Source: Benincasa hispida (lineage: Eukaryota; Streptophyta; Magnoliopsida; Cucurbitales; Cucurbitaceae). Taken from it: a stretch of 64,000 bases of DNA. Position numbers and translations under genes: made by a program. The number at the start of each line of letters is the position of its first letter. Position 1 is the stretch's first letter. The DNA is taken from positions 14,947,182 through 15,011,181 of the forward strand of contig NC_052350.1 in NCBI RefSeq assembly GCF_009727055.1. The letters are read 5' to 3'. This document shows positions 22,064 to 33,878 of the stretch, in pieces. Under the pieces are notes generated by a model. It was not told the origin of the DNA. It saw only the letters and a program-made list of their open reading frames with translations, and did no database searches.

Positions 22064-24440
22064 ATTGGTATCAGAGAATCATTTAAGTATTCAATTTGGT
22101 TTAATTTTGGCATGGTGGGTGTTTTTTCATGAGTTATATGAAAAAGGTGCACTAATATGATTTTCTAAGTTTTGGCATTTAAATTCTCTTTGATTCCTTG
22201 ATTAAATTTGTAATTGGCTCTTGTTTAATGAGCTTATATGTGTGGCCAAGAGTCTGTAATTTATTTGGAGTCGTTAGAGTTGATATTAAGTTGTAATTGA
22301 AGAAAGAAGTGAAGAAGGTCGAGTTGCAGTTTCCAGATCGTGAGCTTCTGCCCAGGCAGCGTTGCAATGCTGCTCATAGTTTAGCGAGGATCGAGTAGCT
22401 TGCAGCAAGGAGCGAGGAACGAGTTCAACTTCCAGCTGTCGAGTAGTGAGTTTCTGAGTTTCAACGAAACCAACGAGCGAGTAGCGTTTTTCTTGAACCG
22501 GTTTGACGAGTATTGAACCATTGACTGAGTTTTGACCATCAAGATTTGATTGGTTTTCTTCAAACCTACTCTGGTTCAGCTTCAAAAATGTTTTGGCTAG
22601 TTTGGTTCAGGCGGTTCACGTCCGGTTCAAGCTGTTTGGGTCCAGTTTGGAGCAGTTTGAGCGGTCCGGAAGCGATTTGGAGCTGTTTCTTGTTGTTTTT
22701 GTAATATTTAGGCTTTTGTTTGCTTGAAAATGCCAAAACTAAAACCATATGAGTATGTGTTTGATTATTTATATATGTGATGTATGTTATAATTAAATAA
22801 ATCTTTTATGTGCATACAGTATGCCATGTAGATTTAAAATCCCACTATAGAAAGTATGTTACATGCATTGAAAGTATGTTATAAAATGTTATAATATATA
22901 ATATGCATGTTTAGGGTTTCTTTTATTTGATATAAATGTTATATTAAATATTGAATGCCTTTGATGTATATTGTGGATGTTTAGCATGTCTAAAATTTTG
23001 TAAACCGTTATAAAATTGGGTTAGACATTTAAAATCCATAACAAAGAACAGTTGTATGCTCACGTAGGTTAACCACTTGTTTTAATAGTTAAAATAGGTC
23101 GTTAAACTTGTAAAACTTGAGTTACAAACTCAACCGGTATATAATCCTATCGAAGGCTTGAGGTATTTAAGTTGACTGTCTATGCAACACCTCCTACCCG
23201 AGGATTATGGCTGAATTATTGAGCGTTGTTAACCGATTTTATGTGAGCAATACGTGAGTGATGTGAGGTTTTAAAACTAGTTTATCACTCAGACATCGTA
23301 AGTTAAATCCAATTATACATGTTATAATTGGATAGACACCTAGACTTAGGTTGTTTAATTAGCCGAAACAAACCTAAGAAACGTATACCCCATTTAATGT
23401 TAGAACACTTTAGTGGGAGTTTAATAACATATACGATATGCTATTAGAACACTTCAGTGAAAATCGTGGGAGATTAATAGACATTATATGATATGATTAT
23501 TTTTAGCTCTCACGTCCCTAAGAGTTCACGATCAAAATTCACGTGGCACTTCATGTCGATTATACGACTGCTCCATTCGGAAAGTGTTTAAATGAATCGA
23601 GATTTAGGTGAATGGGGGAAGTTGTTCACCTTAAAATCAATTGTGATGTTTTGATTTTAAAATTTTCACGTTCCCAAGATGTTCACACCGAAAGGTTCAT
23701 GGGCACTTCGTGTCGATTATACCTCGACTACTCCATTTGGAAAGTGTTGGCGTAAATTGATCATGGTGAATAAGGAAAGTTGTTCAATGGAAAATCAAAT
23801 ATATGATATGTTGATTTCAATTCTCACGTCCCTTCATAATTCCCACCGTGAGATCCTTGCAACACTTCGTATTGATTATACCTCGAATGCTTCATTCGGA
23901 AAGTGTTTGTCATGAGATCAAAACCAAAGTGAATGGGGAAAGTAGTTCATAGTAAGTGAGTGAATGATATGTATCAACATATTCTACGGTCTCTTCTGTT
24001 GGTTTGAACTGTGAGATTCCTATGTTGCACCTGTTTGTCGTCTTTAAGTCGACCTCGCTAGTCGTTTAATGACAACTATCCCCTCTAAGGGTTTTAACAT
24101 AGGATTTGGAACAACTCAAACTCTAGAAATTGATAGGATTTCTAAAGTTGGTTTCAACTTTGACTTTCCAATTTCGGGAGCATCGTTGAGATCAGACTTC
24201 TAAGGTCTAAAAACAGAGGGTTACACTTACAGCATTACTAAAGTTAGTAATTTCTGACAAAAAATGCAAACGCTAGCTAAATGACTATCAGAATATGAGT
24301 TATTCTGGAGATAGTGTTTAGTCAAGAATGTCTTGCGACAATATCGTTGCAAAAATAATCTTGGGCATATTATTACTTTGCTAAAAACTTGATTAGATTT
24401 AAAAACAATTCACTTATAAATTTTTTTTATATTTTTCATA
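22064..24440 (+). mobile_element. Copia leader, about 2.4 kb
   Basis: The primer site is at 22066-22076, followed by a long untranslated leader homologous to 11980-13310 from about 22580 onward. It contains three imperfect copies (about 23507, 23662 and 23821 onward) of a roughly 155-bp module with 'cacgtccc', 'cacttcgtgtcgattatac' and 'tccattcggaaagtgtt'. Short open frames on the minus strand between 22.2 and 22.75 kb have no recognised product and are judged incidental. Confidence 0.75.
23505..23960 (+). repeat. Three imperfect ~155-bp tandem modules in copia leader
   Basis: Each module runs: CACGTCCC-like start, 'ttcac/ttccac', 'cacttcrt.tcgattatac', 'tccattcggaaagtgtt', then 'gtgaatggggaaagt.gttca'. 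The homologous leader at about 12900-13035 has only one such module. Confidence 0.75.
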
Positions 24441-25306
24441 ATGACATGTTCACTAGTACAATTGTTGGCCTCTGATAAACTGATCGGGGATAATTATGCA
24501 ACTTAGAAATCGAATCTAAATACTATGTTGATGATAAACAATTCACAGTTTTTCTTAACAGAGGATTGTCCTCCCATTCTAAGGTCTAATGCAAACCGAA
24601 CTGTTCGGGATGCGTACGATAGATGAATCAGGGCGAATGATAAAGCCTGTGCCTATATCTTTGCTAGCATATTTGATGTTTTGGCAAAGAAACATGAGGT
24701 TATAGGTACTGCCAAAGAGATTATAGAATCTCTACGAGGGATGTTCAGACAACCGTCCTTTTCCCTGAGGCATGATGCTATTAAGTATGTTTACCACTGT
24801 CGCATGAAAGAGGGGGCCTCTATTCGTGAACATGTCCTGGACAAGATGATCCACTTCAATGTGGCGGAAGTAAATGGCGTTTTCGTTGACAAGAGAAGTC
24901 AAGTCAGTTTTATTCTAGAATCTCTTCCGAAAAGTTTTCTACAGTTCTACACGAACGTGCTTATGAATAAAATTGAATACAACTTGACTACTCTTCTGAA
25001 TGAGCTACAGACTTACCAAACTATGATGAAAGCTAAAGGTCTGGAACCGGAAGTACACGTTACTATGCTGAGAATAGAGGAATGTCCTCCAATAAGCTTG
25101 ATGTTGCTTCCTCTTCACAAAGAAAAAGTATTCCTATTAAGAAGAGCAAAGGGAAGGGGGAGAAGAAAACTACTAGGAGAAAAGGCAAGGCTAACGTTGT
25201 AGACAAAGGAAAGTGTTTCCACTGCAACGAGAAAGGGCACTGGAAGAGGAATTGCCCTCAGTACCTTGCTGAGAAGAGAGCAAAGAAAGCAAAACAGACA
25301 AACTAG
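24441..25306 (+). pseudogene. Copia gag, broken by two stops and a frameshift
   Basis: Translation from ATG 24441 gives MTCSLVQLLASDKLIGDNYA, then a TAG (24504-24506) where family members have Trp, and later a TGA (24624-24626), again at an expected Trp after YDR. A continuous stretch then covers the core copia Gag (KEIIESLRGMF, HDAIKYVYHCRMKEGASIRE, LTTLLNELQTYQ). Near 25080 the frame changes, and the other frame carries the CCHC zinc knuckle CFHCNEKGHWKRNCP and ends with TAG (25304-25306). In an intact element Gag forms the virus-like particle and binds the RNA. The downstream protease junction is lost. Confidence 0.85.
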
Positions 25307-26211
25307 TTATTGAGGACTACTTGCTCAGCTTAACCAGTGAGAGATGTTGCTGGCTAGAGATAATCTTATCTGCTTTTGTTATCTTGTAAAGAACAAATTG
25401 TATATATTTTTGTTGTAAATGAAATGTTCATTTTTTTCGAAAATTATGTTTGTTCTATCGCATAGCAACTTCTGTTAAGAATCAACCTAGTTAAAAGCCA
25501 TTTGCAAATATTCAGATATTTAAAACGACTAGAAATCAATTAAAGCAAATAGTTATTTAACCTAAATGATAAGTTTAAACACTTGAAAAGTTCAGAGTGT
25601 ACAAAACTTGTTAGGTAAAATAAAACTAAAATACTTCGATTGGATCAAAGTATGGAAAATTTAAGATTTCTATATCTATTTGATAGAACATGAAATCTAG
25701 TGAAAAACTTTTTAATTGCCTTAAATTGTTTTCTCAACATCATTGGAATGTTGTTCCAGATCACCTTATATTTTTTGTTTCCATAAAATATGCATAAATC
25801 AATAAAGAGTTATCGAGTTAACACTGTAAACAAAAGTTGTTTAGACAAGTCAAATACTTCTTGAGTACCTCAATGTAGTGGAAGGAGTGTATGACTTCCT
25901 CGTCGTTATTGAGAAACAAATATTGTGCGAATAAGATGCATTCCCCGTGTAGTTTAATAAGAAGTCTATTGTACATTAACATGTTTACAAAGATTCTCTC
26001 GGCTAAAGTATTTGAGAATCACCTAGTAAGACTAGAAATACTAGATTAATAATCTAGAGCAAGTAGGAGAAAAATTGGGTATGAGATACCATATGGTAAA
26101 CCATGGGTTTGTGATGCCCTTGTTTATTGTATTTCTCTTTAAAACTCATAAACACAGTTTTATATATTAAATATATAAGTTACCATTGGAGTTTTAGTCT
26201 AAGAGGGAGTT
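25307..26211 (+). mobile_element. Copia residue after gag; pol deleted
   Basis: AT-rich residue. Near 25980-26040 a degenerate reading resembles the RNase H C-terminus (FTKIL..KVFENHLVRL), so the 3' tip of pol survives while integrase and reverse transcriptase are gone. The purine tract is at 26201-26210. Confidence 0.6.
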
Positions 26212-28185
26212 TGTTGGGTTTTATATCCTAAAACTCGTGGTTTGTAAACAATAAAACTTATTATGAGAATTCAATAAGTTGTTATTGAAAATATGTATTG
26301 CTTATTTCGTTTTAGAAACAAATCCAATAAACTAAAAGATCCATGACTATTACATGAGTACTTGAACTTTATGTGGAGATATAAACGTGGATCAAGTTCG
26401 AGTAAATAGTCAAAATGATTTATAATATATGAATGAGGTTGGGTGCCTTATTTTGATAACACTATCAGATGTGGCACACTCTGTAGTTGTTACAAAGAGT
26501 TGTAAAGTGCTACAAACGATATGATCCTAATTCGTACATGTTAGGATACGAGGAGTGGAGGCGTCCTGTGCAATGGGTTTTGTATAAGATCAGACCACGA
26601 AATCAGTCACTCTTACTTTATAATGTTGTTTACTATTTAAGACTGACTATTTCAAAGCGATGACCTAGGTAACCCGACCTTAATCCTGAGCTAATTATGA
26701 ACTCCTGTTTATTCGGGATTATCCTTATATTTGCATAGGTGAGGGTTGACTCAACAGTGCCGGCTCAATAAACCTCCATTTTAGGGGTATGACCGGGTAC
26801 ATAGTTGGGGACATAAGGTGCAAGATGGAATTCACTCCTACCCGTGGAATTCACTCCTACCCGTTTTCAGGGATAGTAGAAAAGGTTGTTCCCTTAAGTG
26901 CTGACTCTGGGTTTGAACAAGGGGCCTCATCCTCTCGTTGCCTGAGGGAGACTCGATTTTTTGATTGGATCACAAACTAATTGTTCATTAGAGGATCAGT
27001 GTGACTTAAGGAACAAGAGGTAATCTCAGGGGTAAAACAGACATTTGACCCTAGTCGTTATTACGAATAACATATGAAGGGTTAACTTACTAATCATGGT
27101 TATATTGAGTGGACATAATATATCTACAGTGAGGGGAGTACAACTATGAGTTTTAGTGGAGTGACCCATTAGTTAACGAATTGAGGTTAATTCGGTATAA
27201 AGAGTTTAGCCAATTAATCTTAGATCATTGGAGCCCATGATCTGTAGATCCGCGAGGTCTCCCTACTAGCTCGTAAATGGGTTAGCTTTAAAGTAGTGTG
27301 ATAAGTTAATTTGAAATGTTCAAATTAGAATTAAGGGAATGAGTAATTATATGAGATATAATTACGCGTTTAATTTTGGAATTAAACATCATTAGATAAT
27401 TTAATTAATATTTAAATATGATTTAAATATTAAATTCATGAAAGTGGAATTTGTGTAAAATTAATTTAATCTTTGATATTAAATTCATTAGAATTAATTA
27501 AATTGTTTAATTAATTAATTATTATTAATTTTATTAGAAAATTAATTTCTGAAATTAATTTTGTAAAATTAATAAAGTTTTAATTTTCAAAACTAAAATT
27601 GATTTTGGAAATCAACTTCTAAAAATAAAATTGAAATCAAAATTGGAAAAAACACAAAAAAGAAAAAAGTTGGATTTCTCCACTCACCTGCCAAGTAGCT
27701 CACTTAACATCCACTAGACTCTTGCTTCAATTCACCAAGCATGAGTTGCACCTCATGCAGCCTTCTCCATTGCATGATAGTTCTACAATAAATAGAGAAG
27801 ATTCAAGTGGAAATGTAGCATGCATCAGTTGAACTTTTACCAAAAAAAAGAAAAGAAAAGAAAAGAAAAGAAAAAGTTGAAGAATGTGTTCTTCAAGTGG
27901 GTGCAGCAATGAGTTCTTTTCCAAATTTCTTTCATTCAAGCTTATTTTGAGTCCCACAACTCAATTTAAATCTCAAAGAGAATAGTAGGGAAGATCTTGA
28001 GGTGGTTCACAACGAGATTTGAAGAAGATTTGCAGCTGAGAATCGTGATTCAAGGTGTTCTTAAAAGGTATGTCATGAAACCCACTTTGTATTTTATGAG
28101 CACACTTAGATTTAAAGCCAAAATGAATGAATTATAATGTTTATTGATCCTTGTTGCTTCTGCTGCATGCTGATATACTTCTACA
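26212..28185 (+). repeat. 3' LTR of the 8-kb copia element
   Basis: 1974 bases, TGTTGGGTTTTATATCC ... 'atacttctaca'. It contains a perfect 19-bp tandem duplication (26827-26845 and 26846-26864) and an AAAAG microsatellite (about 27842-27872), both absent from the 5' LTR, so they arose after insertion. Confidence 0.9.
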
Positions 28186-28189
28186 ATAA

Positions 28190-29352
28190 GGGTTTGTTTG
28201 GGGGCTCATAACCCCTATATCATCGTTTGACCCACTAATATACTTTCTTCCCCTTTTACTTCTTTAACATGTGCACAGTAACCTTCTCCACCCCCACTTC
28301 CATGTCTCCTCCTTTTTCATACTCGATCGTTATTCTCATCACTCTCTCCTCCCTTCCTATGACCTACTTACATTTTTATTTCTTTATTCTTTTCTTGAGT
28401 TTATTTCATTATACTTCGGGTGTAATTTTTTCCCCACTACATTCATTTTATTAAGAAACCATGGTATTTCATTCTAGTTCCATGCACCCATATTTTTACC
28501 TTTGATTTACATACATCATTTTTTCCTCCAGTGTCCTATGATAAAGTGTATCAATAATTTATTATCTATAAATTATGTCATTCAATTTTTCATTTTTATT
28601 TGCTCAGTATATCAATTATTTATTTGTATAATGCCTATTAAAAAAACCACAATATTTTGGATTAAATCTTTGTACACAATTTCTTAAAAATAAAAAAATC
28701 TCTTCATATACAACATCAATATTCAAAATCTACTATTCAAAAGCCTATTAACTAAAATATTTATCTGACAATTCATAACCATTTAGTTCTTGATAGTTTT
28801 TAAAAATTAAATTTATAAATACTACTTTCACTCGTTTATTTTAATTTTTTAATTATTTTGCTTTTGAAGACTCTTTTCAAAATTCAAGTCATGATTATAT
28901 ATATTTAACTAATTAATTAAAATGTGGAAAAAGGTTTTAGAAAAAAAAATTGGTACGTCCATCCCTGGCTTAGAATTAAATTTCTATTTTTAAATGTTGG
29001 TATTTCGTAGACTATTTACGATTAATCTTAAATTTTGACTAAGTTTTTTTTTAACAGCAATAATAAAGAATTATTTAAAAGACAATAATTGAATACAAAA
29101 AACTGAATTGATACAATGATTGAATTATAAGAATAAAAAAATAGTGTTCATACAGGAAAATTATTTTATAGTGCAAAAAACTAAACCAGATAGCACTGAC
29201 ATATGAACTCTGCATACCCAAACACAAACATATGAACTCAGACATAACAACTCTACACACCCAAAGCAAATATCAAAACTCCTCATACATCAGAATTCCC
29301 GAGACATCAGAACTCCATACATTCTATATCATCTAAGTGCCCCAAATAGCCC
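28190..29352. mobile_element. Candidate TIR element abutting the copia 3' LTR
   Basis: The left end 'gggtttgtttgggggc' pairs with the reverse complement of the right end ('gggctatttggggca'), resembling PIF/Harbinger (Tourist-like) ends. Flanking trinucleotides are TAA on the left and TTA on the right, near the TWA target of that superfamily. The inside is AT-rich with no transposase, and a fragment of another MITE family lies at about 28765-28880. Boundaries rest on the inverted ends alone. Confidence 0.45.
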
Positions 29353-30180
29353 TTAAGTGTCATGTCACATCTCTATTAGTGAGCTATCCATATTTTAATT
29401 CAGGGGTTATTTAAAACCATTTTATGGACATTAAGGACTAAAATGTTTCTTTTGAAACCTTATGATCCAAATAGACACTAACTTAAAACCCCAAAGACTA
29501 ACATTTTTTTTTTAAAAAAAATGTTTAATTAAAGAAATGGGGAAAATAATGTTATAATACAATTCGTGTGCCATGTTAGTTTGCCATTAGTGATTAGCCC
29601 CCCCCAAAAAAAAAAAAACCCACAAAAAAAAAAATTTAAAAAGTAAAATTGTCGAGTTTGAAAACTCGCTTCCCCAAATGCAACTAAGGCCACATTTACC
29701 TTAGGAAAAACGTAATAAATCAATGGTAATCTGAAAGTAGGCTCTATTTGATTATGTATGGTGTTGTTTGCTTGTGTTCCGTATTGTACGGGCATGTAAG
29801 GTCTATCTCTAAATCTGTAATAAAGAAACACAAATCGATTGATAAACGAATGATGCTTAATCTAATTGTGTTTGAAAACTACGATAATATCGTTATCGTT
29901 ATTGTTACCATTACAAACATGAGAATTATTGATTTATCACATTTACTATCACTGTTTGATCATAAAACGTAACAGTAATAGTAAATATGACATATTCATA
30001 ATTTTAAATAAAAAAGATAAAAACAATTTAATTAGATTTGCGATTGTGGTCTATTATAATTTATCTATCAATGAAATCTCGTTACAATTATATCTATTTT
30101 CATTACGGATTGTTAAATGTAACCCTGGAAGTGTAGTTTCTACTCCATAAAATTTAGCAAAAAAGAAAAAAAAGAAAGGG
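29353..30180. other. No gene seen; upstream spacer of the next gene
   Basis: AT-rich, with C- and A-homopolymers at about 29598-29634. The short open frames on both strands here are not recognisable proteins. The proximal promoter and 5' UTR of the 30519 gene probably begin near the purine-rich stretch after 30180. Confidence 0.5.
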
Positions 30181-30518
30181 GCAAATGGGATATTTAAGTG
30201 AAATAAGAGGGGCAAACGAGGAGAAGAGTGAGAAGAAAGACAAAGATCCAACGAGCTTACACACTGAACTCGGGTTGCGTGCGATCCGTTCTCCAGTCTT
30301 TGAACACTCTGTGTTAGTGTTCCTTCAGTGGCCAAAAAAATCAAAATACCCTCTCGAATTAAAGCCAAGGTAAAGCAAAATTCCTTCTTCAACTTTCTCT
30401 GCAACTCCGAAAAGCTCCTTCTTCTTTTTTCTTCATCTTGACCCCCAAGATTTTTCCCTTCTTCCATTTCCATTTCCCTTTCCATTCACTCGTCTCGTTT
30501 TCTTTTCCAATCACCACA

Positions 30519-33500
30519 ATGCCCATCAATAGCGAATCTACGCCGCCCCCTTTGATCGGAAAAATTGGGCCCTATACCGTCTTCATGACCCCACCGGCCA
30601 CTCCTTCGCCGGCTTCTCAGCCGCAGCCGGTGTTTGAGTCTCCTAAGAAGGTCATTCAGCCGCCTCCGGTTCAGCCTCCGCCTCACCAGTTCGATAAGTC
30701 TGTTTCTGTTGCTGCTTCCCCTAATGGGAATGCGTCCGTCTCTGGATTCTTTAGAAATGCGGTCTCTAAAGTGCAGAATGGTAATTCTTATGATGCGATG
30801 TCCTGTTCTGGAAAATGGGTTTCTGCTTTGAGTTTCCTTTTTTTGCTTTATTTGAATTTAATGTTGGGATATTGGGGCTTCAGGAAATAAAAACGAGATT
30901 CGCTTTCTATTTTTCTGTTTTTTCTGATAGTGGTAGAGATAAATCTATCTAGGGAAGCTGATAAGTTCGAAAATTATGAAATTTCATGAGTTTATTCTGT
31001 GTAGTGTAGCTACAGGGGGTTTAGCATTGTTTTAGCCTATTTTTTGATGTGAAATTAGACTAGGATTCTCATGGAATAGTCATATTTTTTATTATTCTTT
31101 TTCATTTTATTGTTTCCATTATTACTAATCAGGGGAGACATGTTTGTGAATGTTAGTTCTTCTCCCTGTATTATCTTGTGAATTTCCTCTACCATGTCTT
31201 GTTCTTCTGTATTTGATACTTTTTTCTTTTTTTGGAAATTCCTGTTGATATTTTAAAGGTGGTTTTCTTGTAAAAATTGATGGAGGATCTCTTTTGTTTA
31301 AGGTCCACTCCATCTTGTGCTAAATGTGTGCTAGTTTGTAAGTAAGTAATCTGTTATTGTTTGGGAAATTGGGGGAAAGAAGAGAAGAAACTGAAGAAAA
31401 TTAGTGGTGAAACTTTGCTTCATAATTCAAATATTTTCTGCCATGCCGTTATTTTTGTAAATGATCAAAACATTAAAGGTTTTGGTGCAATTTTGCAGCA
31501 CATTCAAGCTTGGATGACCATTTGGCACGCTGGTTCGGGTTAAATCAATCTAAGTACCAGTGGGCACTAGATGATTATTACGAGAGCAAGGGAATGGTAT
31601 GCATTTGTTCAAATTTATTAGTACAATTACATATTCTTGTGTATTGTTTTTTTAAATTAGTGTTTTTATTTGTCCTTAATCTTAACATCGATTGTCCATT
31701 TTGTCTATTTATGTAAGCAGGTTGGTCTGGTGTTTGATCTTGAAAAACATTGATTGTCCATTTCACTTATTCTTTCTCATCCCTAGCCTATAATTTTGGT
31801 CTATTCGTAATTGAAATAGTAATAGTTATTGATTGAAACCGCATACATGAAGTAGCATTGAAGCAAACTTGCACTACTTACATTTGAAGTAACTTTGAAG
31901 TCAAGTGTCTCTCTAACTTGTTCTACTTTTCCATTCAGTATTTCATTTATTTTCATTGAATGCATACGGTTAACTAGTGGAACTTATTTGCTTTCCACTC
32001 TTGTTTTTATGAGATAGATAAATAGGACGAAGAGGCTAACCGTGTTATAGATTTGTGGTCGAAGTGAACCTGTATGCTTCTGTAGAGTAAAGGGAAACAA
32101 TAAGATGGACATTTCTTTCTTGCCTTTGATAAATGGTATAATTTGGTGCATGAATAAGAAACAAGCAATTAAATACCAGACTAGTTGAGATGGTTGTCCT
32201 TCAAGATTAAGTCTTCTTTTAAGTTATTTATTTTATTTCTTTTTTCTCTATCTAAATGTAGTTATAATGTCATTATTGGTATACTCGTAAAGTATCCTTT
32301 CTCTATTTGCAATAGAAGGAACTATAATTGCTTTACCTATGATATTGTTGACACGAATGATTGCCAAATATAAAAAAAGCTATTATATATATGCATGGGT
32401 TCAAGCCCTCCCACTCCCCAAAATGATTTGGTTCATCTTTTTGCATTTTACTTTCATCAGTTATGATTAGATGTTATACTTATACCTAAGCTTTTACTCT
32501 GACTTCCCTGTTCTATAACGTAGAAAATCTCAATAAACCTTCAAAGCTTGTGCTACACAATTCCAAAACTCAATAAACCATTTATTGTATGGTTAGGCAT
32601 GGGTCTGGGCATTTTCTTCTGTTCAGTTGTCTAGTTTGTCCTTCTGTATTCTTTCATATTATCTCAATCAGGTTTTCTGATTAAAAAAATCCCAAAAAGC
32701 CATTATGTTTTCAACCCTAAAATAATTGGACATATTCATACACAACCCCAAACCTATCTTAAATTGAATTTCCAACTTCTGGTAGTTTGGTGGAAAGACC
32801 AATTCAGTTTTCTTTTTTAATTGAGGAACTTTCATTGAGAACAAATGAAAGAAGAACACAAAAGGGCATACAAGAAAACAGGACAGCGAAGCAAAATGCC
32901 CCCAACCCAAAAAACTATACAAAAAAAGGGTCCGATCTAAATGGATCAAACTAAGAGAATGATCACAAAGAACTTAGTTACTGACATCCAAGAAAGATGT
33001 TTCACGTAACAAGGACTATACCTCTCCTCAAGATTTCTTAAACTCCCAAGAAATTCTCTTGTTTCTCTTGAATCACAACCCTCAAATAACAGTGATAAAA
33101 GAAAACTGCCACAGGATTGGCCCCTTATCGTGGAGAGGGGAGGGGGGAGTGCACTGCCTCCATCATCAACAAACACTTGCAATTCCAGAGCCAACTAACA
33201 CCAAAAGTCTGAAGGAAACAGGACCAAATCAAAGAAACATAGGGACAACTCCAAAAGCCTGACTCAACTTCAACTCTTAACTCAAAACCATCTGCCTCAA
33301 ATTGTTGAAGCAACATGTTTTAGTTTCCTTGAGCAATTGGTACATTCACAGTTAGAGTGAGAAACCATGGTCCATTGGCCGAGAATCCTACAAGCTTCCT
33401 TTACAACCAAATTTAATAGGGCTAGATGGTTGTCCATGAGACTTGTCTAGATGTGCACAAGTTAGCATGGAAACTTTTGATATTAGGAAAAAGTAATGAT

Positions 33501-33878
33501 GAAAGAAAAAAAAATCGAAAACTTGATTTTTAAAAAGAAATTTTGGGCTGTTTCATACCAATCTCAAAATTTTGCAAGTTACTTCAATACTTGGTCTTAC
33601 AAAATTTAATTTGAATGTCTAGCAAAAAAAGGGTGTTTATTTATGCCTTTAGAGTTTAACCAGATCGTGATCAATATCGTCACACATCCAAGTGAAATGA
33701 GAGTTTATTTAATTCTATATCAAATTCAACTTTAACTGCATTTTTCTATATCAAATTCAACTTCTTATATCTGTATATATATGTATGTAAGATCTTGAAT
33801 TTTAGCATTTTTCTCTGACTCCAGGAAAATGGGGACATGAAAGCAAAGGAACCATCGAGCAAAGCCCAGAGCGTGTAA
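30519..33878 (+). CDS. Small proline-rich plant protein of unknown function, 3 exons
   Basis: Exons 30519-30780, 31499-31596 and 33825-33878 join in phase through GT/AG introns to give 137 aa, starting at MPINSESTPPPLIGKIGPYT and ending SKAQSV-TAA. The N-terminal half (about residues 9-65) is rich in Pro, Ser and Gln and likely disordered. Residues about 88-120 form the recognisable conserved part: AHSSLDDHLARWFGLNQSKY followed by QWALDDYYESKGM. No signal peptide, membrane segment or catalytic motif is seen. I recognise the C-terminal pattern as typical of small uncharacterised plant proteins but cannot assign a function. The start was chosen because it is the first ATG after a C/T-rich leader, and the frame stays open to the first donor. 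Intron 2 is 2.2 kb and contains probable repeat sequence. Confidence 0.75.
32790..33400 (-). repeat. Probable dispersed repeat in intron 2 of the 30519 gene
   Basis: This stretch differs in texture from the rest of the intron: less AT-rich, with moderately long minus-strand open frames (about 32946-33194 and 33125-33316) that show no known domain. It looks like an antisense fragment of a dispersed element or a processed sequence. Family not identified. Confidence 0.3.

Larger units (their letters stand above)
20127..28185 (+). mobile_element. Ty1/copia element with both LTRs, internally deleted
   Basis: LTRs at 20127-22063 and 26212-28185 both run TG...CA. The primer site TGGTATCAGAG (22066-22076, initiator-Met type) lies two bases after the 5' LTR, and a purine tract 'aagagggagt' lies before the 3' LTR. 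The flanks ataaa (20122-20126) and ataag (28186-28190) differ at one base and fit a 5-bp target duplication. The internal part (4148 bases) is a 2.4-kb leader, a broken gag and under 1 kb of residue; protease, integrase and reverse transcriptase are missing. It is non-autonomous and probably dead. Confidence 0.9.

Noticed and set aside
30054..30485. 143-codon minus-strand open frame overlapping the start region of the 30519 gene
   Set aside because: Antisense to the C/T-rich leader of a well-supported gene; product is low complexity.
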